The notes under the pieces are model-generated. The model saw nothing but the letters and a program-made list of their open reading frames with translations. It was not told where the DNA came from and searched no databases. A stretch of DNA of 38,044 nucleotides from Candidatus Faecousia intestinavium (GTDB lineage Bacteria; Bacillota; Clostridia; Oscillospirales; Oscillospiraceae): contig DVKV01000003.1 in assembly GCA_018715835.1 (NCBI GenBank), forward strand, positions 1-38,044, given 5' to 3'. Below are positions 24,878 to 33,873 of the stretch, piece after piece (position 1 is the stretch's first letter; the number at the start of each line of letters is the position of its first letter). A program made the position numbers and the translations under genes.

Positions 24878-25609
24878 CTAAATCGCGACCAGAATGCTGG
24901 TCACATTGTCCGGTGCGCCCCGGTTTTTCGCAATGTTCAGCAGCCGCTTGCAGCAATGCTGCTTGTTCACCCCGTGCACCACCTCGAACAGAATCTCCTG
25001 GTCATCCAGCAGATTGCTCAGGCCGTCGGAGCAGAGCAGCAGGAAGTCTCCCTTGCTCATATCCCGATGAAAAATGTCACAGCTGACCATGGGCTCTGTG
25101 CCGATGGCCCGGGTGATGAAGTTCTTTCCGGGGTAGCCCTTTGCCACCTCCGGGGTGATTTCTCCCCGGTCCACCATCATCTGAACCAGGGAATGATCCT
25201 TGGTGATTTGCTGGATGCCGCTGCGGGTGATGCCGTAGGCCCGGCTGTCTCCCACATTGACCACGGTGACCTTCTTCCCCGTGACCAGGGCGGCCACCAG
25301 AGTGGTGCCCATGCCGTCAAACTCCTCAAACTGAGCGGCCTGGTCGTAAACCGTGAAATTTGCCAGCTTCACACCGCTGGACAGCATCTGGTCAATCTTC
25401 TCCATGTCCATTTTGGGCACCCAGCACCGCCGGATCTCCTCCACGAACACGTCCACCGCCAAAGTGCTGGCAATGTTGCCGGACTTGGCGCCGCCCATGC
25501 CGTCGCAGACAACGCACAGCAGGGTATTGCGGTCCAGCTGTTCAATTTGATAGGCGTCCTGATTCTGCTTGCGGACGCTGCCAGGATCAGTCAATCCCCA
25601 GCTCTGCAT
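24878..25609 (-). CDS. prpC: PP2C-family Ser/Thr protein phosphatase (PrpC/Stp)
   Basis: A 243-residue soluble metal-dependent phosphatase, opposite in action to PrkC. PP2C motifs are seen in order: RKQNQDAYQI (13-22), VCDGMGGAKSG (about 34-44), VNVGDSRAYG, the CSDGLSNLL loop and GAPDNVTSILVAI at the C-terminus. The Asp residues of the binuclear metal site are present. Start supported by AAAGGAG. Position between rlmN and prkC is the common Firmicutes arrangement, indicating that kinase and phosphatase are made together. Confidence 0.96.
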   Translation of the reverse strand: MQSWGLTDPGSVRKQNQDAYQIEQLDRNTLLCVVCDGMGGAKSGNIASTLAVDVFVEEIRRCWVPKMDMEKIDQMLSSGVKLANFTVYDQAAQFEEFDGMGTTLVAALVTGKKVTVVNVGDSRAYGITRSGIQQITKDHSLVQMMVDRGEITPEVAKGYPGKNFITRAIGTEPMVSCDIFHRDMSKGDFLLLCSDGLSNLLDDQEILFEVVHGVNKQHCCKRLLNIAKNRGAPDNVTSILVAI

Positions 25610-25670
25610 ACTCTGGCTCCTTTCGGATCTGTATGTATCGGCGGACTTTTCACCGCACTCCGGAAGCCGG

Positions 25671-26711
25671 TTACCGGTCTTCTCTCTTGTTTTCCTGTGT
25701 GTATTTTCTTCTCAGCTGCCCGCAGGAGGCATCGATGTCCCCGCCCAGGGTGCGGCGCACCGTGGTGGGGATGCCTCCGTCCTCCAGAATCTTCTGGAAC
25801 GCTGCCACCGAGGCCCGGGTACTGGGCTGCAGGGGGCTTTCCTCCACATGGTTCAAAGGGATCAAATTGAAGTGGGCGGGCAGGCCCTTCATCCGCTCCA
25901 ACAGCTCCCGGGCATTTTCGGGGGAATCGTTGACGCCCCGGATCATGGCGTACTCAAACGAAATCCGGCGGCTGGTGGCCTGATAATAACGACGGCAAGC
26001 ATCCAGCAGCTGCTCGATGGGATAGGCCTTGTTCACCGGCATGATCCGGTTCCGGATTTCATTGTTGGGGGCGTGGAGGGAGATGGACAGGGTCAGCTGC
26101 AATTTTTTCTGCGCCAGTTCGTCAATCTTCCGCACCAGGCCGCAGGTAGACAGGCTGATGTGGCGCATGGAGATGTTCATTCCCTCAGGGCTGTTCACCA
26201 GTTCCAGAAAGCGCATCACATTGTCAAAATTGTCCAGGGGCTCTCCAATGCCCATCAATACAATATGGGAAATGGGCAAGCCGGAGTCCACCTGGGTAAA
26301 CAGCACCTGGTCCAGCATTTCCTGCGGTTCCAGCCGCCGGACCAATCCCCCCAGGGTAGAGGCACAGAAGGCGCAGCCCATCCGGCAGCCCACCTCGGTG
26401 GAGATGCACACGGTGTTGCCGTAGTGATAGCGCATCAGCACCGTCTCCACGCAGTTGCCGTCGGACAGCCGCCACAGATATTTGATGGTGCCGTCCCGCT
26501 GAGACTCCTGGCGGCGGACCACCTTGGGCGGGCAGATGGGATAGCGCTCCTCCAGGGTTTCCCGGAGGGCCTTGGGCAGGTTGGTCATCTCGTCATAGGA
26601 TCGCACGCCTTTGTGAAGCCAAGTATAAACCTGCTTCGCCCGAAACTGGGGCTGGCCAAGTTCTTTGAAGATTCCTGCCAGTTCCGGCAGGGTCTGGGAT
26701 TTCAGGTTCAT
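25671..26711 (-). CDS. rlmN: Dual-specificity RNA methyltransferase RlmN
   Basis: A 346-residue radical-SAM enzyme that methylates C2 of A2503 in 23S rRNA and A37 in some tRNAs. The cluster motif CRMGCAFC gives Cys109, Cys113 and Cys116 (CxxxCxxC), and the methyl-carrying C-terminal Cys330 is in DASCGQLRRKY. The ATG at 26711 overlaps the rsmB stop (ATGA) and has GGAGG upstream; an earlier ATG (26756) would lie inside rsmB and add 15 extra residues. It is not Cfr: the neighbourhood and the sequence up to the cluster fit the housekeeping enzyme. Confidence 0.95.
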   Translation of the reverse strand: MNLKSQTLPELAGIFKELGQPQFRAKQVYTWLHKGVRSYDEMTNLPKALRETLEERYPICPPKVVRRQESQRDGTIKYLWRLSDGNCVETVLMRYHYGNTVCISTEVGCRMGCAFCASTLGGLVRRLEPQEMLDQVLFTQVDSGLPISHIVLMGIGEPLDNFDNVMRFLELVNSPEGMNISMRHISLSTCGLVRKIDELAQKKLQLTLSISLHAPNNEIRNRIMPVNKAYPIEQLLDACRRYYQATSRRISFEYAMIRGVNDSPENARELLERMKGLPAHFNLIPLNHVEESPLQPSTRASVAAFQKILEDGGIPTTVRRTLGGDIDASCGQLRRKYTQENKREDR

Positions 26712-28021
26712 ACTTTCCTCCGCATTCGGCAGATAAAAAATCCATCGGTATCCCATTGTCCCGGGATCAGGGTCAGCATTCCGGTTTCGTTCTTTGGGAA
26801 AATGTCAGGCAGATTCAGCGGCTCCGGATAAAATTCCGGGTTTTCCTCCAGGAACCGAGCGGCCACGTCCTCGTTCTCCCGCCGCAGCACCGTGCAGGTG
26901 GAGTACATCAGTACGCCGTCGGGGCGGACATAGCGGGCCTGGTTGCAAAGAATGGACAACTGCAGCTCCGGCAGATTTTCCGTTTCCTTCAGGTTCTTGT
27001 AGCGGATATCCGGTTTCTTCCGGATAATGCCCAGGCCGGAGCAGGGCACGTCGGCGATCACCGCATCCATCTGCCCCACCCATTCCTCCGTCAGAACCGA
27101 AGCGTCCTGGACCCGGGATGTAATGTTCTGAAGGCCCAGCCGCTGGGCACCTTTACGGATCAGCTCCGCCTTACGGGGGTGAATGTCGCAGGAGACAATC
27201 TCCCCTCTTCCGCCCATGGCGATGGCGGCGGCAAAGCTCTTGCCCCCGGGGGCGGCGCAGCAGTCCAGCACCTTTGCCCCAGTCCGGGGAAGCTGCGCAC
27301 ACAGCACGCTGAGCCGGGACGCCGGGTCCTGGACATAAAACAAGCCTTCCCGAAAGGGCGGGAGGGTTTCCAGGTTCCCGGTATTTTCCAGCACCAGGCA
27401 GTCCGGCATCCAGCCGTGGGGCCGGGCGGTGATGCCCGCCTCTGCCAACCGGGCGGTTAAACCGGCGGTGTCCACCTTCAAGGTGTTCACCTGAATCACG
27501 GTTTTGGGTGCCTGGTTATCGGCAATCAGCATGGGTTCCAGCTGCCCCTTGGGCAGGTTGGCTTTCAAAAGGGAAATCAATTCCTCCGGGTGGCTGTAGC
27601 GGTCAGCGTAGGAGACCGGCTCTTTCAGCTGTCCCTTTGTATCCGCCGCCCGGCGCAATACTCCGTTGACCAAAGCAGGCGCCTTGGGGTTTTTGCAGTA
27701 CCGCTTGGCCAGGGAAACCGACTGGTTCACCGCGGCAGAATCGGGAATTTTGTCCAGCTCATAAATCTGGTACAGTCCCAGATGGAGAATGTCCCGCACC
27801 GCCGGGTGCAGATCCTTCAGCCGTCCGGTGAGCAGCTGAGCAAGATAATAGTCCAGCTTGCCCCGGTTCTGAATCACGCCATAGCACAGCCGGGTGGCCA
27901 GCGCCGCATCCCGGCTGTCCAGCCGATCCCGATGAATATAGATTTTCAGCACCCCATTGGACCAGGCGCCTTCCTTCCGGCAGGCAATCAGCGCATTCAG
28001 CGCCGTCTCCCGGGCGCCCAT
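26708..28021 (-). CDS. rsmB: 16S rRNA cytosine-C5 methyltransferase RsmB
   Basis: A 437-residue enzyme that methylates C967 of 16S rRNA (E. coli numbering). An N-terminal NusB-like RNA-binding domain (1-140) precedes a Rossmann methyltransferase with CAAPGGK (255-261) for SAM binding, DVPCSG (Cys327) and STCT (Cys376), the two cysteines used in m5C chemistry. Length is normal. It overlaps fmt upstream by one base (TGATG) and rlmN by four, so it is in a tightly coupled cluster of translation genes. Confidence 0.95.
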   Translation of the reverse strand: MGARETALNALIACRKEGAWSNGVLKIYIHRDRLDSRDAALATRLCYGVIQNRGKLDYYLAQLLTGRLKDLHPAVRDILHLGLYQIYELDKIPDSAAVNQSVSLAKRYCKNPKAPALVNGVLRRAADTKGQLKEPVSYADRYSHPEELISLLKANLPKGQLEPMLIADNQAPKTVIQVNTLKVDTAGLTARLAEAGITARPHGWMPDCLVLENTGNLETLPPFREGLFYVQDPASRLSVLCAQLPRTGAKVLDCCAAPGGKSFAAAIAMGGRGEIVSCDIHPRKAELIRKGAQRLGLQNITSRVQDASVLTEEWVGQMDAVIADVPCSGLGIIRKKPDIRYKNLKETENLPELQLSILCNQARYVRPDGVLMYSTCTVLRRENEDVAARFLEENPEFYPEPLNLPDIFPKNETGMLTLIPGQWDTDGFFICRMRRKV

Positions 28022-28929
28022 CAGCCGTTCAGGGGGTGCCCCCGGAAATAATCCGGAGCGGACATCCGTTTTCCGCCCTCCGCCTGGAGGGACAGGATTT
28101 CCACCGCCCCTTCTCCGCAGGCAATCCGCAGGCCGGTTTTGGTCAGGCCCAGGATTTCCCCGGGCTTGCCGGAGCCCTCCACCACCCGGGTGTCGTGGAC
28201 CTTGAAGGTCTTTCCCTGCAGCTCCATGGTGGCCACCGGCCAGGGGTGCAGACCCCGGACATGGTTGTGGACCTGCCAGGCGGTCTTGGTCCAGTCGATG
28301 GGGCTCATGGTCTTGTCCAGCAGAGGAGCATAGCTGACCTGGGTGGGGTCCTGGGGCGTCCCCTCCACGGGGCCGGCGGCAAACCGGCTCAGGGTCTTGC
28401 TCAGAAGGTCTGCTCCCAGTATCGCCAGACGATCCAGCAGTTCTCCGGCGGTCTCGTTTTCGCCGATGGGGGTCCGGGAAATTTCAATGATGTCTCCCGC
28501 GTCCATCTCCCGGCACAGGTACATGGCGGTAACGCCGGTCTCTTTCTGACCGTCCAGCACCGCCCACTGATAGGGTGCGGAGCCCCGATACTGGGGCAGG
28601 ACGCTGGCGTGGATGTTGATGCAGCCCCGGGTAGGCACATCCAACACCTTCTGGGGCAGAATCCGGCCGTAGGCCACCACAGCGCACACATCCGGTTTCA
28701 GTGATCGCAGCTGCTCCACCGTCTCTTCCTCCCGGAAATTCTCCGGCTGGAATACGGGAATTCCCGCCGCCTGGGCAATTTCCTTCACCGGGGAGCAGAC
28801 CAGCTTCATCCCCCGGCCCTTGGGACGGTCGGGCTGGGTGTAGACGCCCACCACCTCAAAACCATCCGCCAGAATTTTTTTCAGACAGGTCGCCGAAATA
28901 TCCGGCGTTCCCATAAACACAACCCGCAT
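28021..28929 (-). CDS. fmt: Methionyl-tRNA formyltransferase
   Basis: A 302-residue enzyme that formylates initiator Met-tRNA using 10-formyl-tetrahydrofolate. It begins MRVVFMGTPDISATCL; the catalytic triad is Asn105, His107 (INIHASVLPQYRGSAP) and Asp143 (MDAGDI). The C-terminal OB-like domain for tRNA binding (from about residue 205) is present. Its stop overlaps the rsmB start. The upstream neighbour is def, whose product removes the same formyl group, so synthesis and removal are co-expressed. Confidence 0.97.
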   Translation of the reverse strand: MRVVFMGTPDISATCLKKILADGFEVVGVYTQPDRPKGRGMKLVCSPVKEIAQAAGIPVFQPENFREEETVEQLRSLKPDVCAVVAYGRILPQKVLDVPTRGCINIHASVLPQYRGSAPYQWAVLDGQKETGVTAMYLCREMDAGDIIEISRTPIGENETAGELLDRLAILGADLLSKTLSRFAAGPVEGTPQDPTQVSYAPLLDKTMSPIDWTKTAWQVHNHVRGLHPWPVATMELQGKTFKVHDTRVVEGSGKPGEILGLTKTGLRIACGEGAVEILSLQAEGGKRMSAPDYFRGHPLNG

Positions 28930-28947
28930 GGACTTTCCTCCGTAATG

Positions 28948-29442
28948 TTATCCGTTGGACTCTTCCTCGTCCTCCTCGGTGCACAGCTCGTCCTCCCGGA
29001 GGAAGCGCTCCATCACCTCGGTAAACACGATGCCATCCAGATGATCCAGCTCATGGCAGAAGCACCGGGCAATCAGTTCTTCCCCTTCGGCTTCAAACCA
29101 TTCGCCTTTGCGATCCTGGGCCCGGACCTTGGCATAGTAGGGCCGCTTCACCAGGCCGTACTTTCCCGGCACACTGAGGCAGCCCTCGCCGCCGATCTGT
29201 TCGCCGTCGGTCTCCACCAGAGAGGGGTTCACCAGTTCCAAGACCTCTTCCCCGGTGTCCACCACCACAACCCGGCGCAGAATGCCCACCTGGGGGGCCG
29301 CCAGACCTACCCCGTTGGCATCCGCCAGGGTTTCCTTCATATCGTCCAGCAGCTTTTCCAGCTTCCGGTCAAATTTTTCCACCGGGCGGCACACCTTATG
29401 CAGCGCCGGGTCCTGATCTGTCAGAATTTTCCGCAGTCCCAT
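28948..29442 (-). CDS. def: Peptide deformylase
   Basis: A 164-residue metal enzyme that removes the N-formyl group from nascent proteins. The three motifs are intact: GVGLAAPQVG (44-53), EGCLSVP (86-92, Cys88) and HELDH (130-134), providing the metal ligands Cys88, His130, His134 and the catalytic Glu131. The C-terminus is an acidic extension (about EDELCTEEDEEESNG, 15 residues). GGGAG precedes the ATG. It lies between priA and fmt. Confidence 0.97.
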   Translation of the reverse strand: MGLRKILTDQDPALHKVCRPVEKFDRKLEKLLDDMKETLADANGVGLAAPQVGILRRVVVVDTGEEVLELVNPSLVETDGEQIGGEGCLSVPGKYGLVKRPYYAKVRAQDRKGEWFEAEGEELIARCFCHELDHLDGIVFTEVMERFLREDELCTEEDEEESNG

Positions 29443-29456
29443 AAAACTCCCTCTCT

Positions 29457-31901
29457 CTACTCCTCGTAACCGTTGATATCCACAAAGGCGCTAACGCCCC
29501 GATTGGCCTTGTCCTTGGCAAACTGACGCAGCAGGTGAGCCAGCAGCAGCCGCAGATTCTTGCTCATACGGCAGCGCAGGGTCACCTGATAGCGATAATG
29601 ATAATTGATCTTTGGCACCGCACAGGGGGCGGGGCCCAGCACGGAACACCGCTCGTTTCGGTATTCCGGCAAGTTCAGGCAGTCATTCAGACTGTCCCGG
29701 AGCTTGACCGCGCCCCGCAGCACAGCGGTTTCCTCCTGACCGGAGAAGGTAATCACCCCGATGTCCCCGAAGGGCGGGGCGTTCTGCACCCGGCGCAGTT
29801 CAATCTCCTGATTGTAAAATCCCTCGTAATCCTGCCGGGCAGCCAGCCGGATCACCGAATGCTCCGGCACCAGGGTCTGGATCACCGCCTTGCCCGGGGC
29901 ATCTCCCCGGCCTGCCCGGCCCACCACCTGGGTGAGCATATTGAAGGTGGTCTCCCCCGCCCGGTAGCCTCCGGTGTACAGGCTCAGATCAGCGTCCAGC
30001 ACCCCAACCAACGTCACATTGGGCAGGTTCAGCCCTTTTGCAACCATCTGGGTGCCGATGAGCACCGGGACACCCCGCTGCTGAAACTCCGTCAGGATCT
30101 GCTCGTGGGTGTTGGCGGCACTGACAGTGTCCGTGTCCATCCGCAGGCTCTCCATGTCCGGGAACAGATATTCCAGCTCCTGCTGCACCTTCTGAGTGCC
30201 GGTGCCCAGGGTTTTCATGGGCCCGCCGCAGTCCGGGCACCGTTCCGGTGCCGGCTGGGAGTAACCGCAGTAATGGCACATCAGCCGCTGGTTGGCACTG
30301 TGATAGGTCAGCCGGATGCTGCACCGGGGACACTGGGGCGTCTGGCGGCAATCCACGCACACCAGAGCCCGGCTGTTGCCCCGGCGGTTCAGCAGAAGAA
30401 TGGTCTGCTTTCCCTGCTGCCGGGTTTCCATCATGGCCTGGCGCAGAGGAACGCTGAGGGAAAGGTCATTTCCCAGCTTCAGCTCCTGGCGCATATCCAC
30501 CACCTCCACCTCCGGCAGAGGGCGGCCATTGTAGCGGCTGGTCAGGCGGTACAGGGCATAATCGTTGGACTTTGCCCGGTACATGGTCTCTATGGAGGGT
30601 GTGGCAGAACCCAGCAGCACCAGCGCCCCCTCTTTGGCACCCCGGAAAATTGCCACCTCTCTGGCAGAATACCGGGGGTTATTTTCTGATTTGTAGGAAT
30701 GTTCCTGCTCTTCATCCAGGATAATCAATCCCGGGCTACAGGGAGCAAAAACTGCGGAGCGGGTTCCCACCACCACCCGGGCCTGTCCGTCCCGGACCCG
30801 CTTCCATTGGTCGTAACGTTCTCCTGCTCCTAAGCTGCTGTGGAGAATCCCCACCTGGTCTGCGAAATAAGCCGCCATCAGCCCCAGCAATTGAGGGGTC
30901 AGGGCGATTTCCGGCACCAGCAGCAGGGCACTTTTCCCCCGCTCCAGGCAGGCGCGGATCAGTTGGATATACACGGCGGTTTTTCCCGATCCGGTCACCC
31001 CCTGCAGCAGGGCAACCCCGGGCTGTTCCGCCTCCATCTTGGCCAGAAGGCCCTGATAACATGCCTGCTGCTCCGGGTTCAGCACCAGCGGCCCGTTGAG
31101 AACCGCCGGACGGATCTCCCGGCAGCGCAGCACCGGCCGGTGAGACAAGGTCAGATATCCCAGCTGTTCCAGCCGGTTCACCGTACCCACTCCCGCTCCG
31201 GTGTAGTAGCACAGTTCTTTTACCGCCGCGGTACCCAGGCTGCAAAGCAGCTCCAGCACCGCTTTCTGCATGGCCGCCGACTTGGGTCGGCTGGCGGCGT
31301 AGGCCATAGCCTCCTCCGGCGGAACCGCCAGGGCGGCAATCTTCTCGGTTTTATCTCCCAGACGGCGAAGATAGTCCGTCTGAGTGGAAATCCATTTTTT
31401 CCCGGACAGATATCCCAGAACGGATTTCAGTTCCTCCTCCGGAAGGGTCCTTTCCAGGGCGGCGGCTTCCGCCTGTCCTCCCGCCTGTTCCAGCAGCTCC
31501 AGAATCTGGCGGGCGCCTTCCTTGCGAATCACGGCCTGTTGCCAGGACCGGTCCTCCGTCAGACACACCGTCACCCGCTGCCGGAACCACACGCCCCCGG
31601 GCAGCATGGCCCGAATGGCATCGTAAAAGGTGCAGAAATACCGTTCCCGGAGAAAAGCCGCCAGCCGGAGCTGCCGGTCGGTAAGGATGGGCTCCGGATC
31701 CAGAAGCGCAGTCACTTCCTTCAGTTTCCCGTCGTCCCCGGGAGAAACAGTCAGAACCACCCCTTCGGTGGGTCTGTTCCCCCGACCAAATGGCAGCTGA
31801 ACCCGTTGTCCCGGCTGAATGGGCATTCCCTCCGGAACCCGGTAGGAATAGGGCTTGTCTATGGCAAACGTAGCCGCGGACACGGCAACTTGGACAATCA
31901 T
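29457..31901 (-). CDS. priA: Primosomal replication restart helicase PriA
   Basis: An 814-residue superfamily 2 DNA helicase that reloads the replisome at stalled forks. The 3'-DNA-binding domain comes first, followed by the helicase with Walker A GVTGSGKT (about 301-308), and motif II reads DEEQ rather than the more usual DEEH. A cluster of eight cysteines (CVDC, CPRC, CHYC, CPDC) forms two zinc sites inserted between the helicase lobes. Two in-frame ATGs are near each other; the second (31901) has GAGGGG six bases upstream, whereas the first (31907) directly abuts it, so the second is chosen. Positioned between rpoZ and def. Confidence 0.95.
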   Translation of the reverse strand: MIVQVAVSAATFAIDKPYSYRVPEGMPIQPGQRVQLPFGRGNRPTEGVVLTVSPGDDGKLKEVTALLDPEPILTDRQLRLAAFLRERYFCTFYDAIRAMLPGGVWFRQRVTVCLTEDRSWQQAVIRKEGARQILELLEQAGGQAEAAALERTLPEEELKSVLGYLSGKKWISTQTDYLRRLGDKTEKIAALAVPPEEAMAYAASRPKSAAMQKAVLELLCSLGTAAVKELCYYTGAGVGTVNRLEQLGYLTLSHRPVLRCREIRPAVLNGPLVLNPEQQACYQGLLAKMEAEQPGVALLQGVTGSGKTAVYIQLIRACLERGKSALLLVPEIALTPQLLGLMAAYFADQVGILHSSLGAGERYDQWKRVRDGQARVVVGTRSAVFAPCSPGLIILDEEQEHSYKSENNPRYSAREVAIFRGAKEGALVLLGSATPSIETMYRAKSNDYALYRLTSRYNGRPLPEVEVVDMRQELKLGNDLSLSVPLRQAMMETRQQGKQTILLLNRRGNSRALVCVDCRQTPQCPRCSIRLTYHSANQRLMCHYCGYSQPAPERCPDCGGPMKTLGTGTQKVQQELEYLFPDMESLRMDTDTVSAANTHEQILTEFQQRGVPVLIGTQMVAKGLNLPNVTLVGVLDADLSLYTGGYRAGETTFNMLTQVVGRAGRGDAPGKAVIQTLVPEHSVIRLAARQDYEGFYNQEIELRRVQNAPPFGDIGVITFSGQEETAVLRGAVKLRDSLNDCLNLPEYRNERCSVLGPAPCAVPKINYHYRYQVTLRCRMSKNLRLLLAHLLRQFAKDKANRGVSAFVDINGYEE

Positions 31902-31935
31902 CCCCATCCCCTCGCTTTTCTCCGGAAATTCCGGA

Positions 31936-32142
31936 TCAGTTCTTGTAAATGTCCTTGACGGTAGCCGTCAGCTTGCCGTCCGCCACTTCCTGAATGGCCA
32001 GGGTCACCGGCTTCTCCGGCAATTCCTCCTGGAAAGCTTCCGCCTCAGCAGCGATCTGGCGGGCACGATGGGCCACCAGGTTCACCAGCAGATACCGGCT
32101 CTCCACATTCTTCAGCAAATCCGCAACAGGGGGGTAAAGCAT
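31936..32142 (-). CDS. rpoZ: RNA polymerase subunit omega
   Basis: A 68-residue small RNA polymerase subunit that helps fold and dock beta prime. It starts MLYPPVADLLKNVESRYLLV and has LVAHRARQIAAEAEA, matching the omega core. GGAGG lies about nine bases upstream of 32142; a longer in-frame reading to 32241 adds sequence overlapping the gmk gene with no ribosome binding site. It follows gmk by 16 bases, as in many Firmicutes. Confidence 0.95.
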   Translation of the reverse strand: MLYPPVADLLKNVESRYLLVNLVAHRARQIAAEAEAFQEELPEKPVTLAIQEVADGKLTATVKDIYKN

Positions 32143-32158
32143 AGTAAGTCCTCCAAAA

Positions 32159-32722
32159 TCAATTCGTATTCTCGCCGGAATCGGCGATGATATCCAAAAT
32201 TTCCTGGGCGCAGCGTTCGGCGTCGTCGTTGACCACCACATGGTCGTACCAGAACCGCTGCTCCATTTCCCAGACAGCCCGGGTCATGCGCATCTGAATC
32301 TGATCCTCCGGCGTGTCCCCACGGCCACGGAGTCTGCGCTCCAGTTCCTCCATGCTGGGGGGCATGATGAAAATCAGCACTGCCTCCGGGTCAGATGCCC
32401 GGACCTGTTTGGCGCCGTTGGGCTCAATGTCCAGCAGCACCGGCCCCTTTTCCAGTTTCTCCCGGGCCTGGGCTCTGGGCGTGCCGTAAAAATTTGCGGC
32501 ATGGGCATCATACTCCAAAAACGCCCCCTGGTCAATCATCTCCTGGAAGCGTTCTTTGGTGACGAAATAATAGTGTACCCCATCGATCTCCCCGGGTCTG
32601 GGTGGACGGGTGGTGGCAGAGACAGAGAAGGTCAGATCTTTCCGTTTCTGCATCATAATGCCCAGCACCGTGCCTTTTCCCACGCCGGAGGCGCCGGAAA
32701 TCACAATCAGCTTGTTTTTCAT
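32159..32722 (-). CDS. gmk: Guanylate kinase
   Basis: A 187-residue enzyme that phosphorylates GMP to GDP with ATP. It starts [18 protein letters not shown] with the P-loop at residues 9-16 and has the GMP-binding [16 protein letters not shown] region. The ATG at 32722 overlaps the remA stop (ATGA) and has GAGGAG in the end of remA. A longer in-frame start (32764) would duplicate remA coding sequence and is rejected. The neighbouring rpoZ and remA are typical. Confidence 0.96.
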   Translation of the reverse strand: MKNKLIVISGASGVGKGTVLGIMMQKRKDLTFSVSATTRPPRPGEIDGVHYYFVTKERFQEMIDQGAFLEYDAHAANFYGTPRAQAREKLEKGPVLLDIEPNGAKQVRASDPEAVLIFIMPPSMEELERRLRGRGDTPEDQIQMRMTRAVWEMEQRFWYDHVVVNDDAERCAQEILDIIADSGENTN

Positions 32723-32985
32723 TCCTCTGTCTCCTCCTGAATGGGCTCGGAACGATCCTGCCACCGGGCGGCCAGGGTTTCCGTGGGGATGCCCGACAGA
32801 ATCACATGGTCCGTGTCCATCAGCAGCACCGCCTTGGTCTTCCGTCCGTAGGAAGCGTCAATCAGCATCCCCCGCTCCCGGGCCTCCTGGATCAGCCGCT
32901 TGATGGGGGCGGAATCCGGGGCCACAATGGCCAGCAGCCGGGCGGCGGACACCATGCTTCCGAAGCCAATGTTAATCAGTTTCAT
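32719..32985 (-). CDS. remA: RemA-like DNA-binding regulator (DUF370)
   Basis: An 88-residue protein of the DUF370/RemA family. In Bacillus subtilis RemA activates biofilm matrix operons and osmoprotection genes by binding DNA as a large oligomeric ring. The signature [23 protein letters not shown] start is partly shown by [18 protein letters not shown], followed by [21 protein letters not shown]; the conserved Arg residues are present. It has a short acidic C-terminus. The Shine-Dalgarno AAGGAG overlaps the yicC stop. The position yicC-remA-gmk-rpoZ is standard in Firmicutes. Confidence 0.93.
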   Translation of the reverse strand: MKLINIGFGSMVSAARLLAIVAPDSAPIKRLIQEARERGMLIDASYGRKTKAVLLMDTDHVILSGIPTETLAARWQDRSEPIQEETEE

Positions 32986-32994
32986 GACCGCTCC

Positions 32995-33873
32995 TTACTC
33001 CAGGTTCTGGGTCTGCTCCCGGATTTTCTCCAGTTCGGCCTTGATGTCCACCACCATCCGGGCCAGCCGGACATCGGTGCACTTGGAGCCGATGGTATTG
33101 GCCTCCCGGTTCATCTCCTGAAGCAGGAAGTCCAGCTTTCTGCCCACGGCGCCGCCGGCGGTGAGCATGGTGTTCATCTGGTCCAGATGGCTTCTCAGCC
33201 GGACGGTTTCCTCGTCCACCGCCACCTTGTCGGCAAAGATAGCCGCCTCCGTGAGAATCCGGCTCTCGTCAATGGCAGTGTTGGCCAGGACCTCTTTCAG
33301 CTTGTTTTCCAGCCGGGTGCGGTAGTCCGCCACCGTCTGGCTGCCGCCTGCCTCCACCTGGGCAACCAAGCCCAGAATGGTCTGGCCCCGGCTGCGCAGA
33401 TCCGCCTCCAGGGCTTTGCCCTCGGCAGAGCGCATGGCATCGTATTGCTCCAGCGCCTTGGCCGTCACGCTCATCAGGTCGCCCAGCAGCTGTTCTTCGT
33501 CCACCTGGGCCCGTTCCACAGTGAATACCTCCGGCATCCGGGAGATCAGGGAAACGCTGATGTCGTCCCGGACCGGGAACTTCTCCGCCATCTGTCTCAT
33601 GGCGTCCAGATAGCCCCGGACCATTTCCTCGTTCAGCGTCACTTGGACATCCCCGGCCCCTTCGGAATGAACGGATACGAACACGTCCACCTTGCCCCGG
33701 GAAATGGCGCCCTTTACCGCCTGCTTCATTGCGTCCTCTGCAAAGGACAGCATCCGAGGCAGCTTCACGGAGCAGTCCAGGTACCGGTTGTTTACCGAGC
33801 GAATTTCCACCGTGAATTCCCGGCCGTTAACCGTTTCCACCGCCCGGCCGTAGCCGGTCATGCTTTTAACCAT
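32995..33873 (-). CDS. YicC/YloC-family endoribonuclease-like protein
   Basis: A 292-residue protein of the YicC/YloC family, which have been reported to be endoribonucleases. It begins MVKSMTGYGRAVETVNGREF, a highly conserved start, and ends with EMNREANTIGSKCTDVRLA and a Glu/Lys-rich helix. The ATG at 33873 has AGAGG nine bases upstream and overlaps the previous gene by eight bases; a longer in-frame reading to 33942 has no family similarity. It precedes remA, gmk and rpoZ as usual. Confidence 0.94.
   Translation of the reverse strand: MVKSMTGYGRAVETVNGREFTVEIRSVNNRYLDCSVKLPRMLSFAEDAMKQAVKGAISRGKVDVFVSVHSEGAGDVQVTLNEEMVRGYLDAMRQMAEKFPVRDDISVSLISRMPEVFTVERAQVDEEQLLGDLMSVTAKALEQYDAMRSAEGKALEADLRSRGQTILGLVAQVEAGGSQTVADYRTRLENKLKEVLANTAIDESRILTEAAIFADKVAVDEETVRLRSHLDQMNTMLTAGGAVGRKLDFLLQEMNREANTIGSKCTDVRLARMVVDIKAELEKIREQTQNLE

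Noticed and set aside
25671-26711. The RlmN homologue as a Cfr-type resistance methyltransferase
   Set aside because: Its location in the housekeeping rsmB-rlmN-prpC-prkC cluster and its length fit RlmN. Cfr is normally plasmid- or transposon-borne, and nothing mobile is seen here.
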